Source: an uncultured Eubacterium sp.
GTDB lineage: Bacteria; Bacillota_A; Clostridia; Lachnospirales; Lachnospiraceae
Assembly: GCA_947653505.1 (NCBI GenBank)
Contig: CANTHI010000048.1
Location: forward strand, 1 to 12,093
DNA: 12,093 nt
Direction of reading: 5' to 3'
In this document: piece after piece, positions 1 to 5,838 of the stretch
How the letters are laid out: each line of letters opens with the position of its first letter
Position numbering within the stretch: position 1 is the first letter of the stretch
Program-made: the position numbers and the translations under genes
The notes under the pieces: model-generated
Told to the model about the DNA's origin: nothing
Database searches by the model: none
What the model saw: the letters and a program-made list of their open reading frames with translations, nothing else

Positions 1-101
1 AAAAAGAAAACAATAAAGATAAAAAAGAAGAAAAAGTCCTGTAACCAGAACAAGCCACTGGGCGTCCAATATGGATCAGTGGCTGTAGTATCAATTCTTT
101 T
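1..101 (+). other. AT-rich left margin, possible C-terminal tail of an upstream gene
   Basis: The first 40 bases are almost pure purine. In frame 3 they read as a Lys/Glu-rich tail (KENNKDKKEEKVL) that stops with TAA at 42-44, and a hairpin starts nine bases later. That would fit the end of an upstream + strand gene followed by a terminator. Frame 1 is also open up to TAA at 115-117, so the assignment is not secure. Too little is present to name a product. Confidence 0.2.
53..84 (+). terminator. Hairpin, possible terminator of an upstream gene
   Basis: AGCCACTG (53-60) pairs perfectly with CAGTGGCT (77-84). Inside the loop GTCCA (64-68) can pair with TGGAT (72-76, one G-U pair) around ATA, giving a long two-part stem. 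The following bases are only weakly T-rich (TTCTTTT at 95-101), so if this is an intrinsic terminator it is a poor one. It could instead be an RNA or protein-binding structure. Confidence 0.35.
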
Positions 102-126
102 ACATAACATTTTATAACAAAATGTT
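102..126 (+). repeat. Left 25-bp inverted repeat
   Basis: This is the exact reverse complement of 401-425 over 25 bases. It is itself partly palindromic: arms AACATTTT (106-113) and AAAATGTT (119-126) surround ATAAC (114-118). The outer arm sequence ACAT before the left arm is not mirrored by GTCT after the right arm, so the left copy is the less symmetric of the two. Confidence 0.85.
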
Positions 127-179
127 GTCTGAAAGTATTCTATATCAATTTTTTCATTTTTGCAACCATTAAGATAAAA

Positions 180-208
180 TTGTCAAAATTTCCAGTTTTT
201 CTTATAGA
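180..208 (+). promoter_or_regulatory. Candidate sigma-A promoter
   Basis: A -35-like TTGTCA (180-185) is followed after a 17-base spacer by a -10-like TATAGA (203-208). These match five of six and four of six consensus positions, in a very AT-rich setting with T and A tracts just upstream. Transcription would start near 215 and leave a long 5' leader before the first gene at 497. The promoter lies between the inverted repeats, so an inversion would turn it away from the operon. Confidence 0.45.
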
Positions 209-314
209 TTCGATGAATACCAGTTTGGTTTTTATGCAGTTTTCACAAAAATTACAAAAATAAAATTACAGAATAAAGCAAAACAAAAATACAGTACATG
301 CCGGAAGATGTTTC

Positions 315-336
315 CCTGTCAGACAGGCAGTTTTTT
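315..336 (+). terminator. Weak hairpin plus T6 in the leader, possible attenuator
   Basis: CCTGT (315-319) pairs with ACAGG (323-327) around a three-base loop, and six T residues follow at 331-336 after a three-base gap. The stem is short and the T tract is displaced, so termination would be inefficient at best. It lies downstream of the candidate promoter, where it could act as a leader attenuator. Confidence 0.25.
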
Positions 337-394
337 CACCATGCTGCTGAACCCCTTGTAAATAAAGGCTTTCCAGCATCCCCTGTGTTTTCTG

Positions 395-431
395 AAACAT
401 AACATTTTGTTATAAAATGTTATGTTTTTTT
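395..431 (+). promoter_or_regulatory. Perfect 14-bp palindrome followed by a T tract (operator or terminator-like)
   Basis: Positions 395-408 are perfectly complementary to 414-427 around a five-base centre, and T residues run from 425 to 431. As RNA this is a long, A-U-rich hairpin with a U tract and could terminate transcription in either direction. As DNA it is a symmetric site about 70 bases before the start of an XRE-type regulator and could be its operator. The right inverted repeat (401-425) is part of it. The sequence alone does not choose between these roles. Confidence 0.5.
401..425 (-). repeat. Right 25-bp inverted repeat
   Basis: This is the exact reverse complement of 102-126. 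It lies inside a larger perfect palindrome (395-408 against 414-427, centre GTTAT at 409-413), so it is more symmetric than its partner. It also contains the ATG at 422 that would be the start of a longer form of the regulator gene, which argues against that start. Confidence 0.85.
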
Positions 432-478
432 GTGTCCTGGCAAAACAGGCAGGCAAAAAACTGTTACAGCAGCGGAAT

Positions 479-495
479 GGAGGGAATGAGGAAGG
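479..495 (+). promoter_or_regulatory. Purine-rich ribosome binding region of the XRE regulator
   Basis: GGAGGG (479-484) and GAGGAAGG (488-495) precede the ATG at 497. No comparable purine tract lies before the earlier in-frame ATG at 422, which sits within the palindrome. This favours the short form of the regulator. Confidence 0.6.
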
Positions 496-496
496 A

Positions 497-844
497 ATGA
501 CAAGGGAATTGGATTACGGCAAATTAGGGATGCGGATCCGCCAGGTCCGGAAGGCAAAGGGCTGGTCACAGAACAGAATGGCAGAAAAATGCGGGATCAG
601 CATGTCTTTCCTTGGGCACATCGAGCGAGGTTCCAGGATCATGAGCCTGGAGACGTTTGTCAGCATCTGCCAGGCGCTGGATGCAGACGCGGATGCACTG
701 CTCTGGGGTGAGGCACATCCGTCAGATGCCGTTCTGGATATGTGGAATACATCAGATAAGAAACCTGACGGGAAAAATACGGACAGCTACGCTATGTATA
801 TCAGGATCATGAAGTCGGTAGCAGAGATCATGAATGAGACATAG
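497..844 (+). CDS. XRE/Cro-family helix-turn-helix regulator, 115 aa
   Basis: This is a small cytoplasmic DNA-binding protein, probably a local regulator of the polysaccharide operon. Residues from about 11 to 68 form a SinR/Cro-like HTH: the start 'LGMRIRQVRKAKGWSQ', the recognition part 'CGISMSFLGHIERG', then 'SLETFVSICQALD'. The C-terminal 45 residues are hydrophilic and unassigned. There is no ligand or protease domain, so it probably responds through oligomerisation or a partner. The frame is open from ATG 422, but that start lies in a palindrome with no ribosome site, while 497 has a purine-rich one. The next gene starts 20 bases after its stop. A symmetric site at 395-427 just upstream would suit autoregulation. 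The HTH call is firm; the target is inference. Confidence 0.88.
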   Translation: MTRELDYGKLGMRIRQVRKAKGWSQNRMAEKCGISMSFLGHIERGSRIMSLETFVSICQALDADADALLWGEAHPSDAVLDMWNTSDKKPDGKNTDSYAMYIRIMKSVAEIMNET

Positions 845-850
845 TGTTTA

Positions 851-857
851 AGGAGAG
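851..857 (+). promoter_or_regulatory. Ribosome binding site deciding the co-polymerase start
   Basis: AGGAGAG lies seven bases before ATG 865. The GTG at 844, also in frame, would place this sequence inside the coding region, so 865 is preferred. Confidence 0.7.
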
Positions 858-864
858 TTTTAAA

Positions 865-2466
865 ATGGACAGGAAATGTTCCTGGAAAAGAACAGAAGAA
901 GTACAAATCGACCTTTTAGATCTGCTGTACAGGCTGGTCAGGCAGTGGAAACGGATTTTGGTGTGTGCGCTGGTGTTTGCGGTTCTTGCGGGTGCGGGAA
1001 GTTATTTTGTGAGTAAAAACGGTGGAACGAAAGCAGAAGAAGCGGATACCCTGCAGCCGGATGCGGGGGAACCAGAGCCTGTTCCGCTGACGAAAGAGGA
1101 GCAGAAGCGTCAGGTGGAAGCAGCCTGGCAGCTGGCAAAAGAGACAGCACAGATGGAAAGCTATGTGCAAAATTCCGTGCGGATGCAGATCGATCCGTAT
1201 CATAAGAGCAGTGTACAGCTGATCTTCCGGATAGAAGGTGCAGACGGGTGGATGACGCAGAAGATTGTGGAAAAATATATGGATTATCTGTCAAACGACA
1301 GGATTGCTGCTGATATCCGCAACAGGGACAGTGATATGGAGCATGTGGAAAGCCGGTTCCTGACGGAATTGTTCCAGGCTGCGCAGAAAACGAGCGGCAC
1401 TTATACGGATGAAGAAGGTTATGCACGTTCCGGTGTACTTTTATCGGTAGACGTGACTGGCAGGGATGCCGCTATGGCGGCAGCGCTTGCTGCGGATATA
1501 AAGGAGCTGCTGCAGGCTTACAGCTCCACTGTGGAAAAGGAATGTGCCAGCCATACGCTGACACTGCTGGGCAGTGAGGAAAAAGAAAGGACGGACAGCG
1601 ACCTGCTCGCGTGGCAGCGGGAAAAGCGAACGCTTCTGGCAACGGATCAGGCGAATTTAAAAGCTATGACAGATGCGTTTGACGATACGCAAAAAGCCCT
1701 GTACGAAGAGGTGGTAAAAGCAGCCGCCGGGGAGCAGTCCGGGCAGCACAGCCCGGATGTGATCAATGGAAAATCTGGATCCGGAAATCAGACTGCAGAT
1801 CCGGAATCCGGGCAGGACAGCAGGGAAACGGACAGCCAGACAGTGCCAGAGGCTGACGGACAGCAGACGGCTACACAGGCAGACAGCCAGCCGCCGGATG
1901 AAGAAGCAAAAGGCAGCGTCAGTATTCTGCATGTTCTGTTTGGATTTTTCGGTGGCATTTTTGCATATGCGGCAGTGTATGCCTGCTGGTATCTGCTGCG
2001 TGATACGGTGAAAAGTGCCGGAGAGTTCCGGTCGTATTATACGTTTCCGTTTTATGGCAGTATTTCTCCTGAACATGGGGAAGGAGTAAGTGACGCCGCC
2101 GGGCGGGACGTTTATGAACGGCAAAAGGCACAGATACTGAACCGCATCAGGCTTTCCTGCAGGAAGCAGAACCTGACGGGGCTTTGTCTTGCGGCAGATT
2201 TTGTTCCGGATGAGAAGGAAAAGGCCTGTATGGAAAGTATAGCCAGCCAGCTTCGGGAATGGGGGCTGGAGGCAGTGCTTGTGGAAAATATCAGCGGGAA
2301 TATTTCTGTATGGGATGCAGTAGCAGATGCGGGAAATGTTGTTATGGTGTGCAGGCTTGGGTATACAACGCACCGGATGGTTGATGACGCTATGAAATTT
2401 TATCAGGAAAATGGTGTTGCCGTCCTGGGTGCAGCAGCATTTGAATATAGGAAGCGGAGTGCATGA
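865..2466 (+). CDS. Wzz/YveK-type polysaccharide co-polymerase with a degenerate kinase-like tail, 533 aa
   Basis: This is an inner-membrane chain-length regulator that would work with the EpsG-type polymerase. Residues 13-30 form the usual Wzz entry, and TM1 is about 31-49. An extracytoplasmic region follows, ending in a Gln/Ser/Asp-rich, probably disordered linker (about 287-350). TM2 is about 353-378. The cytoplasmic tail (about 415-530) aligns by eye with a bacterial tyrosine (BY) kinase fold: 'ILNRIRLSC', a strand 'GLCLAADF', a loop 'VPDEKEKA' where the Walker A 'GEGKST' should be, 'LEAVLVEN' in place of the A' motif 'LLIDAD', and 'NVVMVCRLGYTTHR' like the later 'VVLVVR.G.T' strand. The nucleotide-binding residues are missing, so it is probably a pseudokinase. 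No separate CpsD-type kinase or CpsB phosphatase is in the window. It is longer than typical YveK proteins. Its last bases overlap the next gene (ATGA). The co-polymerase role is well supported; the pseudokinase reading is inference. Confidence 0.85.
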   Translation: MDRKCSWKRTEEVQIDLLDLLYRLVRQWKRILVCALVFAVLAGAGSYFVSKNGGTKAEEADTLQPDAGEPEPVPLTKEEQKRQVEAAWQLAKETAQMESYVQNSVRMQIDPYHKSSVQLIFRIEGADGWMTQKIVEKYMDYLSNDRIAADIRNRDSDMEHVESRFLTELFQAAQKTSGTYTDEEGYARSGVLLSVDVTGRDAAMAAALAADIKELLQAYSSTVEKECASHTLTLLGSEEKERTDSDLLAWQREKRTLLATDQANLKAMTDAFDDTQKALYEEVVKAAAGEQSGQHSPDVINGKSGSGNQTADPESGQDSRETDSQTVPEADGQQTATQADSQPPDEEAKGSVSILHVLFGFFGGIFAYAAVYACWYLLRDTVKSAGEFRSYYTFPFYGSISPEHGEGVSDAAGRDVYERQKAQILNRIRLSCRKQNLTGLCLAADFVPDEKEKACMESIASQLREWGLEAVLVENISGNISVWDAVADAGNVVMVCRLGYTTHRMVDDAMKFYQENGVAVLGAAAFEYRKRSA

Positions 2467-4367
2467 AGGCAGAGGATAAGGAGAAAAAAACAGAACAAAG
2501 GATGCGGCAGCCGGGGCTGTTTCAGGATGCTGGTATACGGGCAAAGGCGGCGCTGCTGCTTCTCTTTGATGTTCTGGCGGTTTATGTATCCAGCTTTTTT
2601 TCACTGGTCATCCGGTATGAGATGAGTTTTTTTAAGATTGATCCGGTCTATGTGGAGAATGGATATCGTTATCTGACAGTGAATATTGTCTGCACGGTCA
2701 TGGTATTTTATCTGTTCCGGCTGTATACAAGCCTGTGGAAATATGCAAGTGTACAGGAGCTGTGTAATATTGCGTTTGCTGTTGTAATATCCGGTATCCT
2801 GCAGTACTTCGGGATTCATCTGATGGGAATGCGGATGCCGCGCAGTTATTATGTACTGTATATTCTGCTGCTGATGGCACTGGAGATCTGTATCCGGTTC
2901 AGCTTCCGGTTTTTCCGCTTTTTTCGCAATGAGTATGGCTCTGCGAAAGACAGTACGGCGAATGTCATGGTCGTCGGGGCAGGGGACGCCGGAGCCGCGA
3001 TATTAAAAGAAATGCGGCTGAGCAGGTATGTGACGCAGCAGGTGCGTTGTTTTATTGATGACAATCCGGCAAAACAGGGCAGATATATCCAGGGATGTCC
3101 GGTTGTAGGCGGGAGCAGCAGGATTATGGAGGCGGTCAGGGAGTATGGGATTCGCAAGATCATCATAGCGCTTCCGTCGGCACCGAAAAAATCTGTGCGC
3201 AGAATCGTGGAGATCTGCCAGCAGACAGGCTGTGAGCTGCGGATTCTGCCGGGGACCTATCAGCTGATCAACGGGGAAGTGCGTGTGTCGCAGCTGCGGG
3301 AAGTGAATATCGGGGACCTTCTTGGGAGGGATCAGATCCGGGTGAATCTGGAAGAAATCCTGGGCTATGTAAAAGGACAGACCGTACTTGTAACGGGCGG
3401 CGGAGGTTCCATCGGCAGTGAGATCTGCCGCCAGCTGGCAAAGCATGAGGCCGGACGGCTTGTGATTGTGGATATTTATGAAAACAATGCTTATGAGATT
3501 CAGCAGGAGCTAAGGCATGACTATCCGCAGCTGGATGTCGTCACACTCATTGCTTCCGTGCGGAATACGCACCGGATGAACACGATTATGGAAACGTATC
3601 GTCCGGCGGTCGTATACCATGCGGCGGCCCATAAGCATGTCCCACTGATGGAAGACAGTCCGAATGAGGCGATTAAAAACAATGTATTTGGTACTTATAA
3701 GACAGCAGAAGCGGCGGGGAAATACGGGGTAAAGCGTTTTGTGCTGATTTCCACGGACAAGGCCGTCAATCCGACGAATATTATGGGTGCGTCCAAACGT
3801 ATCTGCGAGATGATTATTCAGATGCTGGATCATAAATATGCGACAGAATTTGTGGCCGTACGTTTTGGAAACGTGCTGGGAAGCAACGGAAGCGTAATTC
3901 CGCTGTTTAAAAAACAGATAGCAGCCGGAGGGCCGGTAACAGTTACCCATCCGGACGTCATCCGCTATTTTATGACGATTCCTGAGGCGGTAGCCCTGGT
4001 GCTGCAGGCGGGTGCGTATGCAAAGGGCGGAGAGATCTTTGTGCTGGATATGGGAGAACCGGTGAGGATTCTGGATCTGGCAAACAACCTGATCCGTCTG
4101 TCGGGATACCGCGCCGGAGAGGATATTGAGATCCGGTTTACTGGTCTGCGGCCGGGAGAGAAGCTTTATGAGGAGCTGCTGATGGATGAGGAAGGGCTGC
4201 AGGATACGCAGAACCATCTGATTCATATTGGAAAGCCGATCCTGTTTGACGAAAAAAAGTTTCTGCGTCAGCTGGAAGAGCTGAAAAAAGCAGTAAATCA
4301 GGACAGCCGGGATATCCGACGGATGGTCCGGGAGATTGTTCCGGCCTATCACGACCAGTCATTTTAA
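2463..4367 (+). CDS. capD: Membrane NDP-sugar 4,6-dehydratase, CapD/WbpM/PglF type, 634 aa
   Basis: The family converts UDP-GlcNAc to a UDP-4-keto-6-deoxy sugar, the precursor of QuiNAc, FucNAc or bacillosamine-type residues. The N-terminus has four likely membrane helices between about 28 and 146. A first Rossmann domain follows, with GAGDAG (172-177). The catalytic short-chain dehydrogenase domain has TGGGGSIG (311-318), 'HAAAHKHVPLME' (386-397), STDK (430-433) and MGASK (441-445), where Met replaces the usual Tyr of the YxxxK motif, as is normal in this family. 'RFGNVLGSNGSVIP' and 'TGLRPGEKLYEE' are also typical. Full length is usual for WbpM-like proteins. The start ATG 2463 overlaps the upstream stop and has AGGAAG eight bases before it, implying translational coupling. 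No aminotransferase or reductase follows in the window, so the final sugar is not known. The family is certain; the substrate is from homology. Confidence 0.95.
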   Translation: MKAEDKEKKTEQRMRQPGLFQDAGIRAKAALLLLFDVLAVYVSSFFSLVIRYEMSFFKIDPVYVENGYRYLTVNIVCTVMVFYLFRLYTSLWKYASVQELCNIAFAVVISGILQYFGIHLMGMRMPRSYYVLYILLLMALEICIRFSFRFFRFFRNEYGSAKDSTANVMVVGAGDAGAAILKEMRLSRYVTQQVRCFIDDNPAKQGRYIQGCPVVGGSSRIMEAVREYGIRKIIIALPSAPKKSVRRIVEICQQTGCELRILPGTYQLINGEVRVSQLREVNIGDLLGRDQIRVNLEEILGYVKGQTVLVTGGGGSIGSEICRQLAKHEAGRLVIVDIYENNAYEIQQELRHDYPQLDVVTLIASVRNTHRMNTIMETYRPAVVYHAAAHKHVPLMEDSPNEAIKNNVFGTYKTAEAAGKYGVKRFVLISTDKAVNPTNIMGASKRICEMIIQMLDHKYATEFVAVRFGNVLGSNGSVIPLFKKQIAAGGPVTVTHPDVIRYFMTIPEAVALVLQAGAYAKGGEIFVLDMGEPVRILDLANNLIRLSGYRAGEDIEIRFTGLRPGEKLYEELLMDEEGLQDTQNHLIHIGKPILFDEKKFLRQLEELKKAVNQDSRDIRRMVREIVPAYHDQSF

Positions 4368-4405
4368 ACCCGGCGGCAGGATTGGAGTGATGGAAGTGAT
4401 GAAAG

Positions 4406-5149
4406 GTGTGCCCGTTGGTCAGCATTATTACGGTTGCTTATAACAGTGAAAAGACGATCTGCAAAACAGTGGAGTCAGTGCTGGATCAGACTTACCCAAA
4501 GCTGGAATATCTTATTATTGACGGGCAGTCTTCGGACCGGACGGTGGAAGCGGCTCGCACATATGATAAAAAATTTGCCCGAAAAGGAATCCCGTTCCGG
4601 ATAATGAGCGAACCAGATCAGGGGATCTATGATGCAATGAATAAAGGGATCCGTCTGGCATCCGGGGCGCTGATCGGAATGATCAACAGCGATGACTGGT
4701 ATGAACCGGACGCGGTAGAGACAGCCGTACGGACTTACCAGAGGGAAAGGTTTGACATGTTTTATGCGGATATCCGCATGATCCGCCAGGACGGGAGTTC
4801 CTTTATCAAGCGTGCCCGGCTGGACTGGCTGGCAACGAGCAGACACTGGAATCATCCGACGATGTTTGTGACGAAGCAGGCATATGAAGAGCTGGGTACT
4901 TATAAAAATACAGGTATCTACGATGATTTTGATCTGTTTTTGCGGTTCCGCAGGGCGGGGAAGAAGCTTGCGGTCAGAAACAGAGTGCTTGCCAGCTTCT
5001 GCTCCGGCGGGGTAAGCAATGCAAAGTCTCTGGCAAAAAGCAGGCGCAGATGCATGGACCGTTACCGGTGCTACCGGGAAAATGGATACAGCCGTCTGTA
5101 TCTGGCCGAGTGTATTCTGATGGAGATCGTAAAATATATGGTTTATTAA
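4406..5149 (+). CDS. Glycosyltransferase family 2, 247 aa
   Basis: This is a cytoplasmic GT-A fold sugar transferase that probably adds one residue to the lipid-linked repeat unit. The opening 'VSIITVAYNSEKTI', 'YLIIDGQSSDRT' and 'SEPDQGIYDAMNKGI' are classic for the WcaA-like GT2 subgroup, and NSDD (94-97) supplies the metal/NDP-sugar-binding DxD-like motif. 'NHPTMF' and 'YDDFDLFLRF' in the second half are also typical of the subgroup. There is no membrane segment, and length is normal. The start is uncertain: GTG 4406 has GGAAG about nine bases before it, while TTG 4415 has AAAGGTG eight bases before it. The nearby ATGs (4390, 4399) are out of frame. It lies 38 bases after the dehydratase and 17 before gmhA. 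The donor and acceptor cannot be read from the sequence. Confidence 0.92.
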   Translation: MCPLVSIITVAYNSEKTICKTVESVLDQTYPKLEYLIIDGQSSDRTVEAARTYDKKFARKGIPFRIMSEPDQGIYDAMNKGIRLASGALIGMINSDDWYEPDAVETAVRTYQRERFDMFYADIRMIRQDGSSFIKRARLDWLATSRHWNHPTMFVTKQAYEELGTYKNTGIYDDFDLFLRFRRAGKKLAVRNRVLASFCSGGVSNAKSLAKSRRRCMDRYRCYRENGYSRLYLAECILMEIVKYMVY

Positions 5150-5166
5150 AAGAGATATGGGGATCA

Positions 5167-5835
5167 ATGAAAACACTGGAAAAGAGACTGGAACAATATA
5201 TAAATACTTTGATGGAACGATACCCTTTGCTGGAGGATATCCGTGAAGATATGATTCATGCATATTTTATTCTGGAAGAGTCCTATGAAAAAGGCGGAAA
5301 GCTGCTGATCGCCGGAAACGGAGGTTCCGCGGCAGATGCCGGGCATATCGCTGCGGAGCTGATGAAGCGGTTTCATCTGCCGCGTCCGGTATGCCCGGAA
5401 TATGCAAAAAAGCTCCTGGATACAGACCCGGTAAAAGGCGCTTATCTGGCTGAAAAACTGGAACAGCCGCTGGCTGCGCTGGCGCTGGATGGGAACGGGC
5501 CGCTTGCAACGGCTTACAGCAATGACGTCGGAGGTCCGGGAGTGTTTGCCCAGCAGCTGCTCGGGCTTGGCAGGGAAGGCGATGTTTTTCTTGGAATCTC
5601 TACGTCAGGCAGCAGTCAGAACATTATTTATGCGGCTGTAGCGGCAGGGGCTTTAGGAATGCCGGTCATTGCCCTGACGGGAGCCGGCGGCGGAGAGCTT
5701 GCGGAGTTTGCCCAGGCAGCAGTCAGGGTGCCTGCCGCCGGGACAGACAGGGTGCAGGAGCTGCACCTTCCGATTTATCATTGCTGGTGCAGGATGCTGG
5801 AAGACAGATTTTTTGGAAACAGGCCGGAGATATAA
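5167..5835 (+). CDS. gmhA: Sedoheptulose 7-phosphate isomerase, SIS domain, 222 aa
   Basis: GmhA converts D-sedoheptulose 7-phosphate to D-glycero-D-manno-heptose 7-phosphate, the first step of nucleotide-heptose synthesis. The protein is one SIS domain: a helical N-terminus, GNGGSAAD (50-57) for phosphate binding, 'IAAELMKRF' with E64 at the position of the E. coli catalytic Glu, 'GISTSGSS' (143-150), and 'RVQELH' with H200 matching the catalytic His. Between about 69 and 100 it has extra residues ('HLPRPVCPEYAKKL...') absent from E. coli GmhA, so it belongs to a divergent SIS subfamily. The frame is open back to 5050 inside the preceding GT2 gene, but ATG 5167 has GGGG shortly upstream and begins where homology is expected. 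hldE and hldD downstream in the same operon support the heptose role; another phosphosugar isomerase activity is the main alternative. Confidence 0.85.
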   Translation: MKTLEKRLEQYINTLMERYPLLEDIREDMIHAYFILEESYEKGGKLLIAGNGGSAADAGHIAAELMKRFHLPRPVCPEYAKKLLDTDPVKGAYLAEKLEQPLAALALDGNGPLATAYSNDVGGPGVFAQQLLGLGREGDVFLGISTSGSSQNIIYAAVAAGALGMPVIALTGAGGGELAEFAQAAVRVPAAGTDRVQELHLPIYHCWCRMLEDRFFGNRPEI

Positions 5836-5838
5836 AAT

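Larger units (their letters stand above)
102..425. other. Candidate invertible promoter segment (inverton-like)
   Basis: A 274-bp AT-rich segment (127-400) is bounded by 25-bp identical sequences in opposite orientation (102-126 and 401-425). It carries a plausible sigma-A promoter directed toward the polysaccharide operon. Each repeat has inverted arms AACATTTT and AAAATGTT around an asymmetric five-base centre (ATAAC on the left, GTTAT on the right). This resembles the core sites of tyrosine recombinases, where an asymmetric spacer sets the orientation. Phase-variable promoters of this kind are known upstream of polysaccharide loci in gut bacteria. No recombinase gene is present here. An alternative is a pair of regulator operators. 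Confidence 0.5.

Noticed and set aside
422..496. 25-residue N-terminal extension of the XRE regulator from ATG 422
   Set aside because: The ATG lies within the palindrome, lacks a ribosome site, and the extension does not resemble the family; 497 is better.
1..496. Riboswitch or structured RNA in the leader
   Set aside because: Only the short hairpins described are visible; no conserved aptamer core could be recognised.
1657..2604. Long minus-strand open frame (315 codons) opposite the co-polymerase
   Set aside because: It is antisense to a well-supported gene, rich in Pro, His, Cys and Arg, with no recognisable domain or ribosome site.
3510..4352. Minus-strand open frame (280 codons) opposite the dehydratase
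   Set aside because: It mirrors the codon pattern of the conserved catalytic domain and has no domain-like sequence of its own.
5050..5166. Longer GmhA beginning inside the preceding GT2 gene
   Set aside because: The extra 39 residues are out-of-frame GT2 sequence, and a good start exists at 5167.
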